From a virus, in IMG/VR virus record IMGVR_UViG_3300010296_000023, positions 1 through 37,292 of that record: DNA of 37,292 nucleotides, one strand, 5' to 3'. Within the stretch, counting starts at the first letter, position 1, and every line of letters starts with the position of its first letter. The notes beneath the pieces are model-generated. The model made no database searches and was not told where the DNA came from. It saw only the letters and a program-made list of their open reading frames with translations. Of the stretch, positions 7,196 to 16,082 are shown piece after piece. The position numbers and the translations under genes were made by a program.

Positions 7196-9420
7196 TGTCT
7201 ACTGATCTAAATTCAGAAAATTTTGATCCACTTGCAGCAGCAAATAAAACTCTTAGTGCTGCAAGATATTTAATTGATCCATTTCCTAGACTTGATCCAA
7301 ATCAAAAATTAATTAAAAGTGATTTTCAGGCTCTGAGGAATAAAATCAGAGAAATTGCAAACCTAAAATATGATGCAGTGTCTGGAACAAATACTGGCGC
7401 AAGTTTATACTATTTGGATAATATAAACAAATTACAAATTCACCTTAAAGCCATTAAGGAAATTGATAGAGATATACGTAATGCTGCAAGTCGTGCTAAA
7501 GTAAAAGCAAGAGTGGCAAAAAGAAAAGCAGAAAGGGCTCAGGTAGAAGCCCAGGCAAAAGTTGCTTCGGATCAACCTGAACAGAAAAGAATAAAGGCCG
7601 CCACAAATAAAATAAAGGCAGATAAGGTTATTGCAGAAACCGCGCCTAATTCAAATAAATTGGGCCAAGAAAGTTCTGGATTTAAATCATTAACAGAGGC
7701 AACTAAACCAAGGACTGCAATACCAAAACCAAATAAAGTAAATAAACCTGAACCGGTTCCTTCAGAAATGACAGCCAATGTTCCTGGTATTACTGTTACA
7801 AAATCCCCATCAAATAAAGGCAACATTGATACACTAGTTGCCTCTACCACTTCAAGTACAAAAAATCTGAATAAGGTATTTAGTTCAGGAAGTGCAAAGG
7901 GTATTCAAAAAAGTTTGGAAAATCCTACGTTACAAAAAGAATATAGTATTAACGCACCAAAGGTAAAAAGTGCAGTTAAATCTGGCGCTGCATTACAAGA
8001 TCTTAAAAATGATCCTTTTATACAAAATTCATTAAAGAAATTTGGATTAAATAATGAAGAAATAACAGAGGTTAATAAAGAAATAGATGAGGCAATTGCA
8101 GTTGTTGCTGCACAGGAACAAAAATTATTGGCTGTTAAACCACAGAAGGATTTTTCTGTAAAACAATTTAGAGCATTAGGTAATCCAATTGGTGCACCTG
8201 GAACAATAGCACCACCTGCAGTAAATATACCAGACCCAATATCTTCTTTATCATTACCGGTTACAAAAAATCCATTAAAAGGTATTACAGAAGGTATCGG
8301 TAATGTTATAGGTAGTGCCGTAGATTTAATTGCAAATGGGGCAAATACTGTAGCGCCTGGAAATCCATTTGGTTCCTTAGGTATGGAATTTGGTAATATT
8401 ATGGCGTCAGTTGTTGGTAACTCTCAAGGTCTTGGCGCATTTAAAGAAATAGGTAAAATTGTACCAGGCGCGCCAGGAGGTATTGATCAATTAACAAAAG
8501 TGCCTGTACCTGATGTGGTCGGAAAAACCGGTACCACTCAAATTGCAAAAACTGTAAATAAAGGAACTAAAACTGCAGTTGATGAGCCAACAACTCCTGT
8601 AAAAACAGTTACTAAAACTAGATCAACCGGTATTGATCAACTCGGATATAATCAAATAGATAATGAATTTTGGGGTGGGTATGAGCCAATTAATAGCAAA
8701 AAAGAGTTTGAATTAGAATTAAAAAGTTCTCCTAGAGAAATAAAACATTTAATTGTAAATTGGACTGCCAGTGCTGAAAACGAATTTTACACTGCAAAAA
8801 TATTTAATCGAAGAAGATATAAGGCATACACAAGGAGACCAGAAGAAAAACGTGCTGCAGCTGGTGAACCAATAGGTCGGCATGGTTATCAGAGGTGCAA
8901 CTATTTAATAAGGAAAGATGGAGTGGTTGAAAGGTTAATACCTATTGGTACAGCACCAACTACTTTCCTAAGTAGTAAGTTAGAAGAAAAATCCAAAAGT
9001 AAATACCAAAAAATACATGATAAAGGAATTATGGTTACGTTTGATGCTGGTATACTAGGTGAGGCTCCAGATGCTGGGATTAATTACAATAATTTATCTG
9101 AAAAATCAATAACAGCAGAACAATGGAAATCATTTGACATGATAATTGATGTTATGTATAGACATTCGCCTGGTGGAGTATTTAAAGGAAATGATCAACT
9201 ATTAAATGAATCTGAAACTCTTATTGAAAATAAAGGTGGTGATTATGTCATTAGTAGATTACAAAAGCTTAATACCTCGGTAAAACTTATCGGACCTGCA
9301 TTTGATGTTGGTGAATATTTGGCAAAGAAAAGAGAAATACCAGATGGTGATGATGGATCGGATGATGATGATCCATATGCTGACCTTACTGATGATTATC
9401 TGAACGATGGAGATGAATAA
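7195..9420 (+). CDS. Large hub-region protein with degenerate amidase-like domain
   Basis: A 741-aa protein set between the two gp5 parts. Residues about 95-150 are an Ala/Lys/Arg-rich coiled coil, and residues 150-500 are low-complexity with Pro, Lys and Gly. Residues about 510-710 resemble an N-acetylmuramoyl-L-alanine amidase (amidase_2/T7 lysozyme) fold: 'IKHLIVNWTAS', then 'GYQRCNYLIRKDGVVERL' and 'KGIMVTFDAGI'. The expected zinc His of the IHHTA motif is N522, the Tyr-His pair before the IxRDG turn is C568-N569, and the later GH motif reads G665-N666. The domain is therefore probably inactive and may only bind cell wall or hub. The C-terminus is an acidic Asp-rich tail. It overlaps both neighbours by TAATG. 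The fold call is inference from motifs. Confidence 0.6.
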   Translation: MSTDLNSENFDPLAAANKTLSAARYLIDPFPRLDPNQKLIKSDFQALRNKIREIANLKYDAVSGTNTGASLYYLDNINKLQIHLKAIKEIDRDIRNAASRAKVKARVAKRKAERAQVEAQAKVASDQPEQKRIKAATNKIKADKVIAETAPNSNKLGQESSGFKSLTEATKPRTAIPKPNKVNKPEPVPSEMTANVPGITVTKSPSNKGNIDTLVASTTSSTKNLNKVFSSGSAKGIQKSLENPTLQKEYSINAPKVKSAVKSGAALQDLKNDPFIQNSLKKFGLNNEEITEVNKEIDEAIAVVAAQEQKLLAVKPQKDFSVKQFRALGNPIGAPGTIAPPAVNIPDPISSLSLPVTKNPLKGITEGIGNVIGSAVDLIANGANTVAPGNPFGSLGMEFGNIMASVVGNSQGLGAFKEIGKIVPGAPGGIDQLTKVPVPDVVGKTGTTQIAKTVNKGTKTAVDEPTTPVKTVTKTRSTGIDQLGYNQIDNEFWGGYEPINSKKEFELELKSSPREIKHLIVNWTASAENEFYTAKIFNRRRYKAYTRRPEEKRAAAGEPIGRHGYQRCNYLIRKDGVVERLIPIGTAPTTFLSSKLEEKSKSKYQKIHDKGIMVTFDAGILGEAPDAGINYNNLSEKSITAEQWKSFDMIIDVMYRHSPGGVFKGNDQLLNESETLIENKGGDYVISRLQKLNTSVKLIGPAFDVGEYLAKKREIPDGDDGSDDDDPYADLTDDYLNDGDE

Positions 9421-11432
9421 TGTCTGATGATGGTTTAACCGAAGAGTTACAAATAGGCGCAGAAATTGACCAGAAGGGTGATCCTTATGCTGATCCTAAA
9501 GGTGTATTTCCAAAACGTGAATATGCTAATGCACCATCAATAAACCTTGAAGCCAGAGGTATAGAGGAAAATGAACTACTTATTGGTGGTGGTGATGTTG
9601 GTCTAGACCTTGAATTAACCCCATACCCTTCATCAAAAGCACCATTGAATCAAGTTAAAAGAACTGTTTCTGGCCATGTGCAAGAAGTCGATGATACACC
9701 TGGTCGTGAACGCATGTTGTTTAGACATAAAACTGGTGCTGGTGTGGAAATGCGCGCTGATGGTACTGTAATACTTAATGCAACAAATAATATTATTCGT
9801 GTTGCAGCCGGTAGTGAAAAGGTTATCATTGAAGGTAATGGTGATATTGTATACCATGGAAATTTAAAATTACGAGTTGATGGTGATTTTGATTTGGATG
9901 TGGGTGGTCATATTAATGTTACAGCCGGTGGCGATAAGATAGAAGAAATTAAGGGTGGGTATCGACAAGATGTTAATAATAACCATCAAACCTTTGTCAA
10001 CCGTAATATATCAAAGACAATAACCGGAACAGAAACAAATTTTATCCTTGGTGATCAAAATAATATTATAAAACAAAACCAAAGTACAACAGTAGGAATT
10101 AATAAAGAGGATATTGTTGGTTCTGAATATCAAATATCTGCTGAAAACAAATATATCGCAACTTCACCTGATATCAATATGGGTGCATCAAGTTTAACCT
10201 TTATTGGTGATAGTGGTACAATGGGTGGTGAAAACATGGTTTATTATGGTCACACTGCTCATATCCCTCGTGTTAATTCAACCTCTGTTCATGCCACGGC
10301 GATGTATGCTAATACTTTTCATGGGGATTTAACAGGTATTGCAGATAATTCAATTAATGCTGATAATGCAGTGTTCGCTTCACGTGGAGGTGGTCCAGGC
10401 GGACCGAATGGTTTGACAAATACAGACGATACGACTGTTGCTACTAATAAGACAACAGTCCAACCAACCAACTCTGTTATCAAAAATGATTGGTTTAATT
10501 CTGCCTATGGTATATTCAAAGTTGCCGTTGATGTTGGTAACGTAATTCTTAATTCAATCAACAGAATTACCGACTATGGCGGGGTTGCAAATAGAACACT
10601 TACCACAAGAGAGGTAAGATCAAAACTAAGAAATGCAGCTGCACAAAATAATGAAGACTTTATAGGTACTGCAATTGCTGACGGTATACTTAATTCAACA
10701 TATTCAAATGCTGTACCTTTAAAAATAGGGTCAGTTATAGATGATGAACCAACACCAAGATTTGCAAATCCAAAAGAGGTATTTGGTAAGATTAAAGGTG
10801 CTGAGGCCAAAAGGTTTGCAGGTTCTGTACAAAATGCTGTGGTTAAAATTCAACCAAATCCAATTTATGATCCACGCCGTAAGAAGTTTATCACAGAAAG
10901 AACAAAACTTGCAAGAGGTATTACCGTTGCAAAGTTTTTGGGCGGCCATGGTGATTCGGTAACCATTGATCATATGTTTGCAGAAGATAGATTTGAAACT
11001 GCAAAATATCTTTATCTGCATGGACAGTTAATGAGATCAGTAATTGAAGATGAAGGTGAGTTCGATGAGTTTAGACTTATCGTTTCAGAAGGTGTTTATA
11101 AGCCATCCGAAACTGAAATCATTACTGCTGGTAGTGTTAATGATTATAGAACATATGGTCGTGCCATTGTATATGAACTTAGAAATCGTAAAGGTAAACT
11201 TGCACTAAAACAAACATTTAAACTTGCTGCTTGGTGGAAAGATAGCCAACAATATGAAAAAATGATTTTGGATTATGACACATATAATCCAGATGGATCA
11301 CTTAACGTTCAGATTATTGTCGTTATGCCAGAATTACAAGAAGGATTTAAGGCAAGTTATCAGAACAAACTTGAAACAAGATATAATAATTATGTGCAAG
11401 CAACTGGTGAATTGATCGAAATAATTGAATAG
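9420..11432 (+). CDS. Separate gp5-type beta-helix needle protein with M15-like C-terminal domain
   Basis: A 670-aa protein. Residues about 100-250 are a run of short beta-strand repeats ('GAGVEMRADGTVILNA', 'IIEGNGDIVYHGNLKLRVDG', 'VGGHINVTAGGDKIEEIKGG'), the pattern of the gp5 C-terminal/VgrG triple beta-helix needle. 'YANTFHGDLTGIADNSI' (about 295-311) is a common fibre/needle turn. Residues about 500-660 look like a D-Ala-D-Ala peptidase-type (M15) fold: 'LHGQLMRSVI', 'LIVSEGVYKPSETE', then 'DYRTYGRAIVYEL' at 575-587. In M15 enzymes the last motif is SxHxxGxAxD; here the zinc His is R577 and the Asp is V584, so activity is unlikely. It is the last gene of the overlapping hub operon, and a late promoter follows before gp25. 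Confidence 0.72.
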   Translation: MSDDGLTEELQIGAEIDQKGDPYADPKGVFPKREYANAPSINLEARGIEENELLIGGGDVGLDLELTPYPSSKAPLNQVKRTVSGHVQEVDDTPGRERMLFRHKTGAGVEMRADGTVILNATNNIIRVAAGSEKVIIEGNGDIVYHGNLKLRVDGDFDLDVGGHINVTAGGDKIEEIKGGYRQDVNNNHQTFVNRNISKTITGTETNFILGDQNNIIKQNQSTTVGINKEDIVGSEYQISAENKYIATSPDINMGASSLTFIGDSGTMGGENMVYYGHTAHIPRVNSTSVHATAMYANTFHGDLTGIADNSINADNAVFASRGGGPGGPNGLTNTDDTTVATNKTTVQPTNSVIKNDWFNSAYGIFKVAVDVGNVILNSINRITDYGGVANRTLTTREVRSKLRNAAAQNNEDFIGTAIADGILNSTYSNAVPLKIGSVIDDEPTPRFANPKEVFGKIKGAEAKRFAGSVQNAVVKIQPNPIYDPRRKKFITERTKLARGITVAKFLGGHGDSVTIDHMFAEDRFETAKYLYLHGQLMRSVIEDEGEFDEFRLIVSEGVYKPSETEIITAGSVNDYRTYGRAIVYELRNRKGKLALKQTFKLAAWWKDSQQYEKMILDYDTYNPDGSLNVQIIVVMPELQEGFKASYQNKLETRYNNYVQATGELIEIIE

Positions 11433-11438
11433 TTTCAT

Positions 11439-11446
11439 TATAAATA
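11439..11446 (+). promoter_or_regulatory. T4-type late promoter box (TATAAATA) before gp25
   Basis: An exact TATAAATA in the 33-base gap after the needle gene. A start six bases downstream gives a leader of about 14 bases that still contains the AAAGGA ribosome-binding site before the ATG at 11466. Confidence 0.65.
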
Positions 11447-11465
11447 GGATAAAAGGAAATTAAAC

Positions 11466-11909
11466 ATGCCAGCAAAAGCCTTTGCATTAGAAGATGGAAA
11501 TTTAAATACAAAGTCTATAACAACCACTAAAAGGGTTTTGTATAAAGACCTTGATTTATTTTTTGCTGCAAAACCTTCTGGTGACGTTTATAAAAAGCAA
11601 GATGTTGCGGCTGTAAAACAGTCAGTAAAAAATATATTAATGACCAATTTTTTGGAAAAACCTTTTAATACCACGTACGGTGGTAATTTAAATAGTTTTT
11701 TGTTTGAACTTGATACGACTGTAGAAGCAGATATCCTTAGAGACCAAATATTTGAAACTATTGCATTGCACGAACCACGTGCTCAAATGAGAGAGGTTTC
11801 TATTTCTTTGGATCCAGAGAAAAATATAGTTCATGCAAATATTACTTTTCAAACATTAAATTCGGTTGAACCAGTTTCTTTAGAATTATCACTCACGAGG
11901 TTAAGATAA
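11466..11909 (+). CDS. gp25: gp25-like baseplate wedge protein
   Basis: A 147-aa protein of the GPW/gp25 family: 'YKDLDLFFAAKPSGDVYKKQ', then 'AVKQSVKNILMTNFLEKPFN' and the family-typical 'PFNTTYGGNLNSFLFEL', followed by 'ILRDQIFETIALHEPRAQ'. This small wedge protein is conserved in contractile phage tails, T6SS and related devices, where it contacts the inner baseplate and the first sheath ring. Length is close to T4 gp25 (about 130 aa). It has its own late promoter, an AAGGA site, and abuts gp6 with no gap, as is common for the gp25-gp6 pair. Confidence 0.93.
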   Translation: MPAKAFALEDGNLNTKSITTTKRVLYKDLDLFFAAKPSGDVYKKQDVAAVKQSVKNILMTNFLEKPFNTTYGGNLNSFLFELDTTVEADILRDQIFETIALHEPRAQMREVSISLDPEKNIVHANITFQTLNSVEPVSLELSLTRLR

Positions 11910-13748
11910 ATGGCAACTACAGTACAATCAGCTGATCTTGATTTTAATACAATCAAGAATCGACTTAAGGATTATTTTCAAAGTAAAGATGAATTTAATG
12001 CCTATGACTTCGAGGGTGCTGGACTAAACAATCTTTTAGATGTTTTGGCCTATAATACACATATAAATGCCCTTACTGCAAACTTTGCATTAAATGAGGC
12101 ATTTTTACCAACAGCACAATTAAGAAGTTCCATTGTTTCACATGCTTCAATGTTGGGGTATGAGACCAGATCAAGAACATCTGCAAAAGCTCTTGTTGAA
12201 TTATCTCTTAATTTAACAAATGTTCCTGGTCGGCCTGTAACCATTTCATTACCTCGAGGTACTCAGTTCACTTCATCAATTGATGGCACTACCTATACAT
12301 TTAGAACTTTGGAAACATATTCAGCAAGAGATAATGGTTCAGGCACATATGAATTTACAACCATTGATGGATCAACTAGTATTCCTATTCATGAAGGAAT
12401 AGAGAAAACAAAAACCTTTATTGTAGGGCAAAAAGATGAAAGACAGGTTTATGTCATTCCTGATGAAACCATGGATAAATCTACTGCCCGTGTTTTGGTT
12501 TATGACAGTCTTACTTCAAATACCTATCGTGAATACCTTCCTCTATCCAAAGCTATTAGAATTGATTCAGAAACTGAATATTATAGCATTCATGAATCAC
12601 CCAGTGGTTTTTATGAGGTAAACTTTGGTGATGGCACATCATTTGGTAAATCACCTGATCCAGGGCAAAAGATTATTGTAACGTACCTATCATCAAAAGG
12701 GCCAGATGCAAATAACGGAACTGTATTTAATGCCAGTAACCAAGTAACTATAAACAATATTCAATATATTTTAAGTACAGTAACCGCAACCAAATCTAGT
12801 GGTGGTTCTGAAAAACAGTCAATAGAATCCATTAGACAACTTGCTCCAATTGCATTTGCCTCACAGCAAAGATTAGTAACATCACTTGATTATAAAGGTA
12901 TTATTGAAACCAATTTTCCAGATGTTAAAGAAGCCGCTGTATGGTCTGGTGATGAAAACATACCATTGGATTATGGTGCAGTTTATATTTCACTTAATTT
13001 TAAACCTGGTATTGCAACAAGTGTACAACAGGCTGTAAAGGATCAGATTCGGGCAAATTATGTAAAGAATCTTTCCACAATGTCAATGACACCCAAATTT
13101 ACAGATCCAAAGGAAGTATTCTTAATTTTAACCACATCATTTAATTTTGATCCTGCACTAATTGGTTTATCAAATCAAACTCAAGAGGCAAATATTTCAC
13201 AGTTTATTGTAAATTATTTTTCTCGTAATTTGGAATCATTTAATAAGGTATTCCGTAAGAGTAATTTGCTAACAGAAATTGATGCAATTAATAAGGCAGT
13301 TCTAAATACCAAGATTGGTATACAGGTTCAAATGCGTGAGGAAATTGTAACAGCAACATTGAACACATTTGATGTTCAATTCCCTTGTACAATTAAAGAT
13401 CCAGATGATCAATTCCATAGAATCAGAACAGATGCATTTGAATTTAATGGACTTGTTTGTATAATCAAAAATAGACTCAGTTCAAGTCAACTTGCAATTT
13501 TTGATTTGGATGATAATATTGTACTCGACAATGTCGGAAGTTATAATCCGGATAATGGTATTATTTCAATAGTGGGATTTGAACCTGTCCGTCTTTTAAG
13601 TGGTGATACATTTATTCGAATTCAGGTTACACCAGATAATGAATCGTCCATACAACCTCTTAGAAATATGATACTCAAATTGGAAACTGACCGGTCATCT
13701 GCTACTGCAATAATTGATCGGCAAACAGAGACACTTAAAGTAACATAA
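11910..13748 (+). CDS. gp6: gp6-like baseplate wedge protein (baseplate J family)
   Basis: A 612-aa protein with the gp6/baseplate-J pattern: 'FEGAGLNNLLDVLAYNTHIN' (about residues 35-54), 'ANFALNEAFLPTAQLRSSIV' and 'LGYETRSRTSA', then 'YEVNFGDGTSFGKSPDPGQK' (about 235-255) and 'SLDYKGIIETNFPDVKEAAV'. In T4, gp6 dimers form the inner ring that joins the six wedges and drives the shape change on contraction. T4 gp6 is 660 aa, so this one is about full length. The start follows the gp25 stop directly, and the stop overlaps the next ATG. Confidence 0.92.
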   Translation: MATTVQSADLDFNTIKNRLKDYFQSKDEFNAYDFEGAGLNNLLDVLAYNTHINALTANFALNEAFLPTAQLRSSIVSHASMLGYETRSRTSAKALVELSLNLTNVPGRPVTISLPRGTQFTSSIDGTTYTFRTLETYSARDNGSGTYEFTTIDGSTSIPIHEGIEKTKTFIVGQKDERQVYVIPDETMDKSTARVLVYDSLTSNTYREYLPLSKAIRIDSETEYYSIHESPSGFYEVNFGDGTSFGKSPDPGQKIIVTYLSSKGPDANNGTVFNASNQVTINNIQYILSTVTATKSSGGSEKQSIESIRQLAPIAFASQQRLVTSLDYKGIIETNFPDVKEAAVWSGDENIPLDYGAVYISLNFKPGIATSVQQAVKDQIRANYVKNLSTMSMTPKFTDPKEVFLILTTSFNFDPALIGLSNQTQEANISQFIVNYFSRNLESFNKVFRKSNLLTEIDAINKAVLNTKIGIQVQMREEIVTATLNTFDVQFPCTIKDPDDQFHRIRTDAFEFNGLVCIIKNRLSSSQLAIFDLDDNIVLDNVGSYNPDNGIISIVGFEPVRLLSGDTFIRIQVTPDNESSIQPLRNMILKLETDRSSATAIIDRQTETLKVT

Positions 13749-14794
13749 TGGCAAACTCACCAAATAATTCAGAGACCCTGAAGGACTATAATAGACTTCC
13801 TGTTAATCTCAGGAAAAGTGCAGTTTTAGAAGTCCTTCCGGAATATTTTCAAGAAGATTATCCAAACCTAATAGCCTTTTTGGAAGGATATTATGAATAT
13901 TTGGATTCGGATCAACAATGGGGTGGTATAGTAAATGAAATAGCCACCATAAGAGATTATGAAGATACCGAACTTGCAAGATTGGATTTTCTCTTTGATG
14001 AGGTAGGTCTGGGCGTTGGTGGATCAATATTTAAATTTCCAAGAGAGGTTATCAGAAACTTTGGTAATTTCTTTAGGGTAAAAGGTTCAGAATATTCAGG
14101 TTATGGTTTTTTCAGATCTTTCTTTAATGAAGAAGATGTTGAAATAATTTATCCGAAAAAAGATCTCATTTATGTTGGTGTAGATGAGATTGGTACTGAG
14201 TTTGGTAAGAGAATTCATGATGGTCAAATCTATCAAGTATTTTCTTTGTTGGTTAGTTCTCCTTTTCCTATTCATGTCTGGGAAACATTATGGAGAAAAT
14301 ATGTACACCCATCTGGTTATCATTTAGCAGCAGAAGTTGTAATTTTATCAAATGTACCAATTGGTGTCACAACCGAAGAATCACTTCCAGAACTTGATCC
14401 TCGTGAAAAGATTCATTCAAGTGCATCACTTGTATTTGGTAGAATTGAAGGAGAAGTTACTGGTATCTATGCTGATAATAATGATGGTACAGGTTATGTT
14501 AATGCTGGTTACGTCCATCCTGGATACTATACTCCACAGGAAGACGATGTTGACTTTGCACCAGAAAGACTCAGTGTTTACAAAACTCCAGAAAACTTTG
14601 GTCTATCAGAAACTATTCGTTACATCGACTCCAACTTTGCGGATGTCGATCACTGGGCTGGTTTCCATCTCACATACGACGATACGTTTACGAAGTTCTC
14701 AAGTACTTCACCGTTTACAACATTCGATGGAACATATCATATTAAAGCATCTGACAGTGATGGCCCAGTAAGTCTGTATAACTATTATAAATAG
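13748..14794 (+). CDS. Conserved marine T4-like baseplate protein in the gp7 position
   Basis: A 348-aa protein. The N-terminal 200 residues have 'LEVLPEYFQEDYPNLIAFLE' (about 28-47), 'GYYEYLDSDQQWGGI', then 'FPREVIRNFGNFFRVKGSEY', 'GYGFFRSFFNEEDVEIIYPK' and 'WRKYVHPSGYHLAAEVVI'. This is the compact helical pattern of a protein usually found just after gp6 in marine T4-like phages. The C-terminal third is more variable. In T4 the next gene would be the large wedge gene 7; no sequence match to gp7 can be claimed, so a wedge role is inferred from place. The last codons TAT AAA TAG are part of the late-promoter box for the next gene. Confidence 0.6.
   Translation: MANSPNNSETLKDYNRLPVNLRKSAVLEVLPEYFQEDYPNLIAFLEGYYEYLDSDQQWGGIVNEIATIRDYEDTELARLDFLFDEVGLGVGGSIFKFPREVIRNFGNFFRVKGSEYSGYGFFRSFFNEEDVEIIYPKKDLIYVGVDEIGTEFGKRIHDGQIYQVFSLLVSSPFPIHVWETLWRKYVHPSGYHLAAEVVILSNVPIGVTTEESLPELDPREKIHSSASLVFGRIEGEVTGIYADNNDGTGYVNAGYVHPGYYTPQEDDVDFAPERLSVYKTPENFGLSETIRYIDSNFADVDHWAGFHLTYDDTFTKFSSTSPFTTFDGTYHIKASDSDGPVSLYNYYK
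14786..14793 (+). promoter_or_regulatory. T4-type late promoter box overlapping the end of the preceding gene
   Basis: An exact TATAAATA formed by the final Tyr-Lys-stop codons of the 348-aa gene. Transcription would begin near 14799, giving a leader of about 20 bases with GAGGA (14806-14810) before the ATG at 14819. Confidence 0.62.
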
Positions 14795-14818
14795 TGGTAT
14801 TAAATGAGGAATTAAGAA

Positions 14819-16066
14819 ATGGCAAGACAAATTATAGCAGTCGGTAGCGCAGGGAACGACGGAACAGGTGATACACTGCGGTCTGGTGCTATCAAAATGA
14901 ATTCAAATTTTGCAGAACTTTATCAAGAAGTTGCAGGTTTAGGACTTCTTGTTTCAGATTCAGCAGGTGGATTAAACCTTGAAGGTATTTCGTTTGATCA
15001 AAGAAGTGTTGTATTCATTGGTGTTGACAGTCCTAATTCAACACCAGCAGATAATAACGAAACATATCTAAGAGCAACAGAGCCTACCAAAGACAACGTT
15101 ATTATCTTGCCAGATAGTGGTGGTACGGTTGCACTTTTATCCGACATTGCCATTAATCCAAATATTCTTGATTCTGCTGCTATTATTGCATTTACAAGTA
15201 GTTTAGATTCAGCAAAAACAATCGATCTGATAGAACAAAATTCCATTGATTCGATTGGTGTAGTTAATTTAATTGATACAACATATATTAATAACAGAGT
15301 TGATCCAGGACTGGATTCCACATTAACTCGTCAAGAAATAGATGCATATGTGACAAAGAGTTATCTAACGTCAAATAATCTTACCTTGGATTCAGGCCTT
15401 ACCATTCAACTTATTGATTCAAATTTAAATAATAGAACCATAGGTACATTGGATTCTGCAGCATGGAATCAAATGGCTCAAAATATTCAGGTTCCACTGA
15501 TTCCAGATACAACTAATGCGCGCGATATAGGATCAAACACTAAAAGATATCGAGACGCTTATTTGACCACGTCACTTGAACTTGATAGCGCTAGATTCAC
15601 ATATACTACAGGAAATGATCGCTTAACGATCGAGAATTTATCACAACTTAAGTTTAAAGCAAACAATTCAACTGATAGTGCGGTATTCGTATTAGGTAAT
15701 GTAAGTGGTGATAAATATGTTTCATTAAATACTAATTTTGTTCCAGTATTTGATAGTACATATGACCTAGGTACGGCTACACTTCGTTGGAAAGATCTAT
15801 ACCTTTCAGGCAATACAATTTATATCGGCGATAGTGCTACAATCCAAAAAGGTACCGGTTTTAATGATAATGGTGGACTTAGATTAAATTTGGCAATGTA
15901 TTTAGATGCAGACCTTCCAACCGATGGTAAGGCAGGTGATCTTTTAATTATCATTGACGGTGATTCTTCAACAGGTGGGCCAGTATTAGCTTTTAAGGAT
16001 AGCGATAACGGATTTTATGTTAAATTTAATTCTGCCGCAACGCAAGGTGGAGGTGGTGGATTCTAA
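14819..16066 (+). CDS. Fibre-like virion protein with NDGTGDTLR head and DSA-rich middle
   Basis: A 415-aa protein. The opening 'GSAGNDGTGDTLRSGAIKMN' followed by 'SNFAELYQEV' is a frequent N-terminal anchor of marine phage fibre and baseplate-attached proteins. Residues about 115-220 repeat Asp-Ser-Ala/x units (LDSAAI, LDSAKT, LDSTLT, LDSGLT, LDSAAW). Residues about 230-345 carry 'ARDIGSNTKRYRDAYL' and 'YDLGTATLRWKDLYLSG', two copies of the 'LGS.T.RWKDLYLSG' fibre unit. The end is a small domain with 'KAGDLLIIIDGD' and a glycine tail (GGGGGF). It probably extends from the baseplate as a short fibre or spike; the receptor or partner is unknown. It has its own late promoter. Confidence 0.62.
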   Translation: MARQIIAVGSAGNDGTGDTLRSGAIKMNSNFAELYQEVAGLGLLVSDSAGGLNLEGISFDQRSVVFIGVDSPNSTPADNNETYLRATEPTKDNVIILPDSGGTVALLSDIAINPNILDSAAIIAFTSSLDSAKTIDLIEQNSIDSIGVVNLIDTTYINNRVDPGLDSTLTRQEIDAYVTKSYLTSNNLTLDSGLTIQLIDSNLNNRTIGTLDSAAWNQMAQNIQVPLIPDTTNARDIGSNTKRYRDAYLTTSLELDSARFTYTTGNDRLTIENLSQLKFKANNSTDSAVFVLGNVSGDKYVSLNTNFVPVFDSTYDLGTATLRWKDLYLSGNTIYIGDSATIQKGTGFNDNGGLRLNLAMYLDADLPTDGKAGDLLIIIDGDSSTGGPVLAFKDSDNGFYVKFNSAATQGGGGGF

Positions 16067-16082
16067 TCCATAGGAAATAAAA

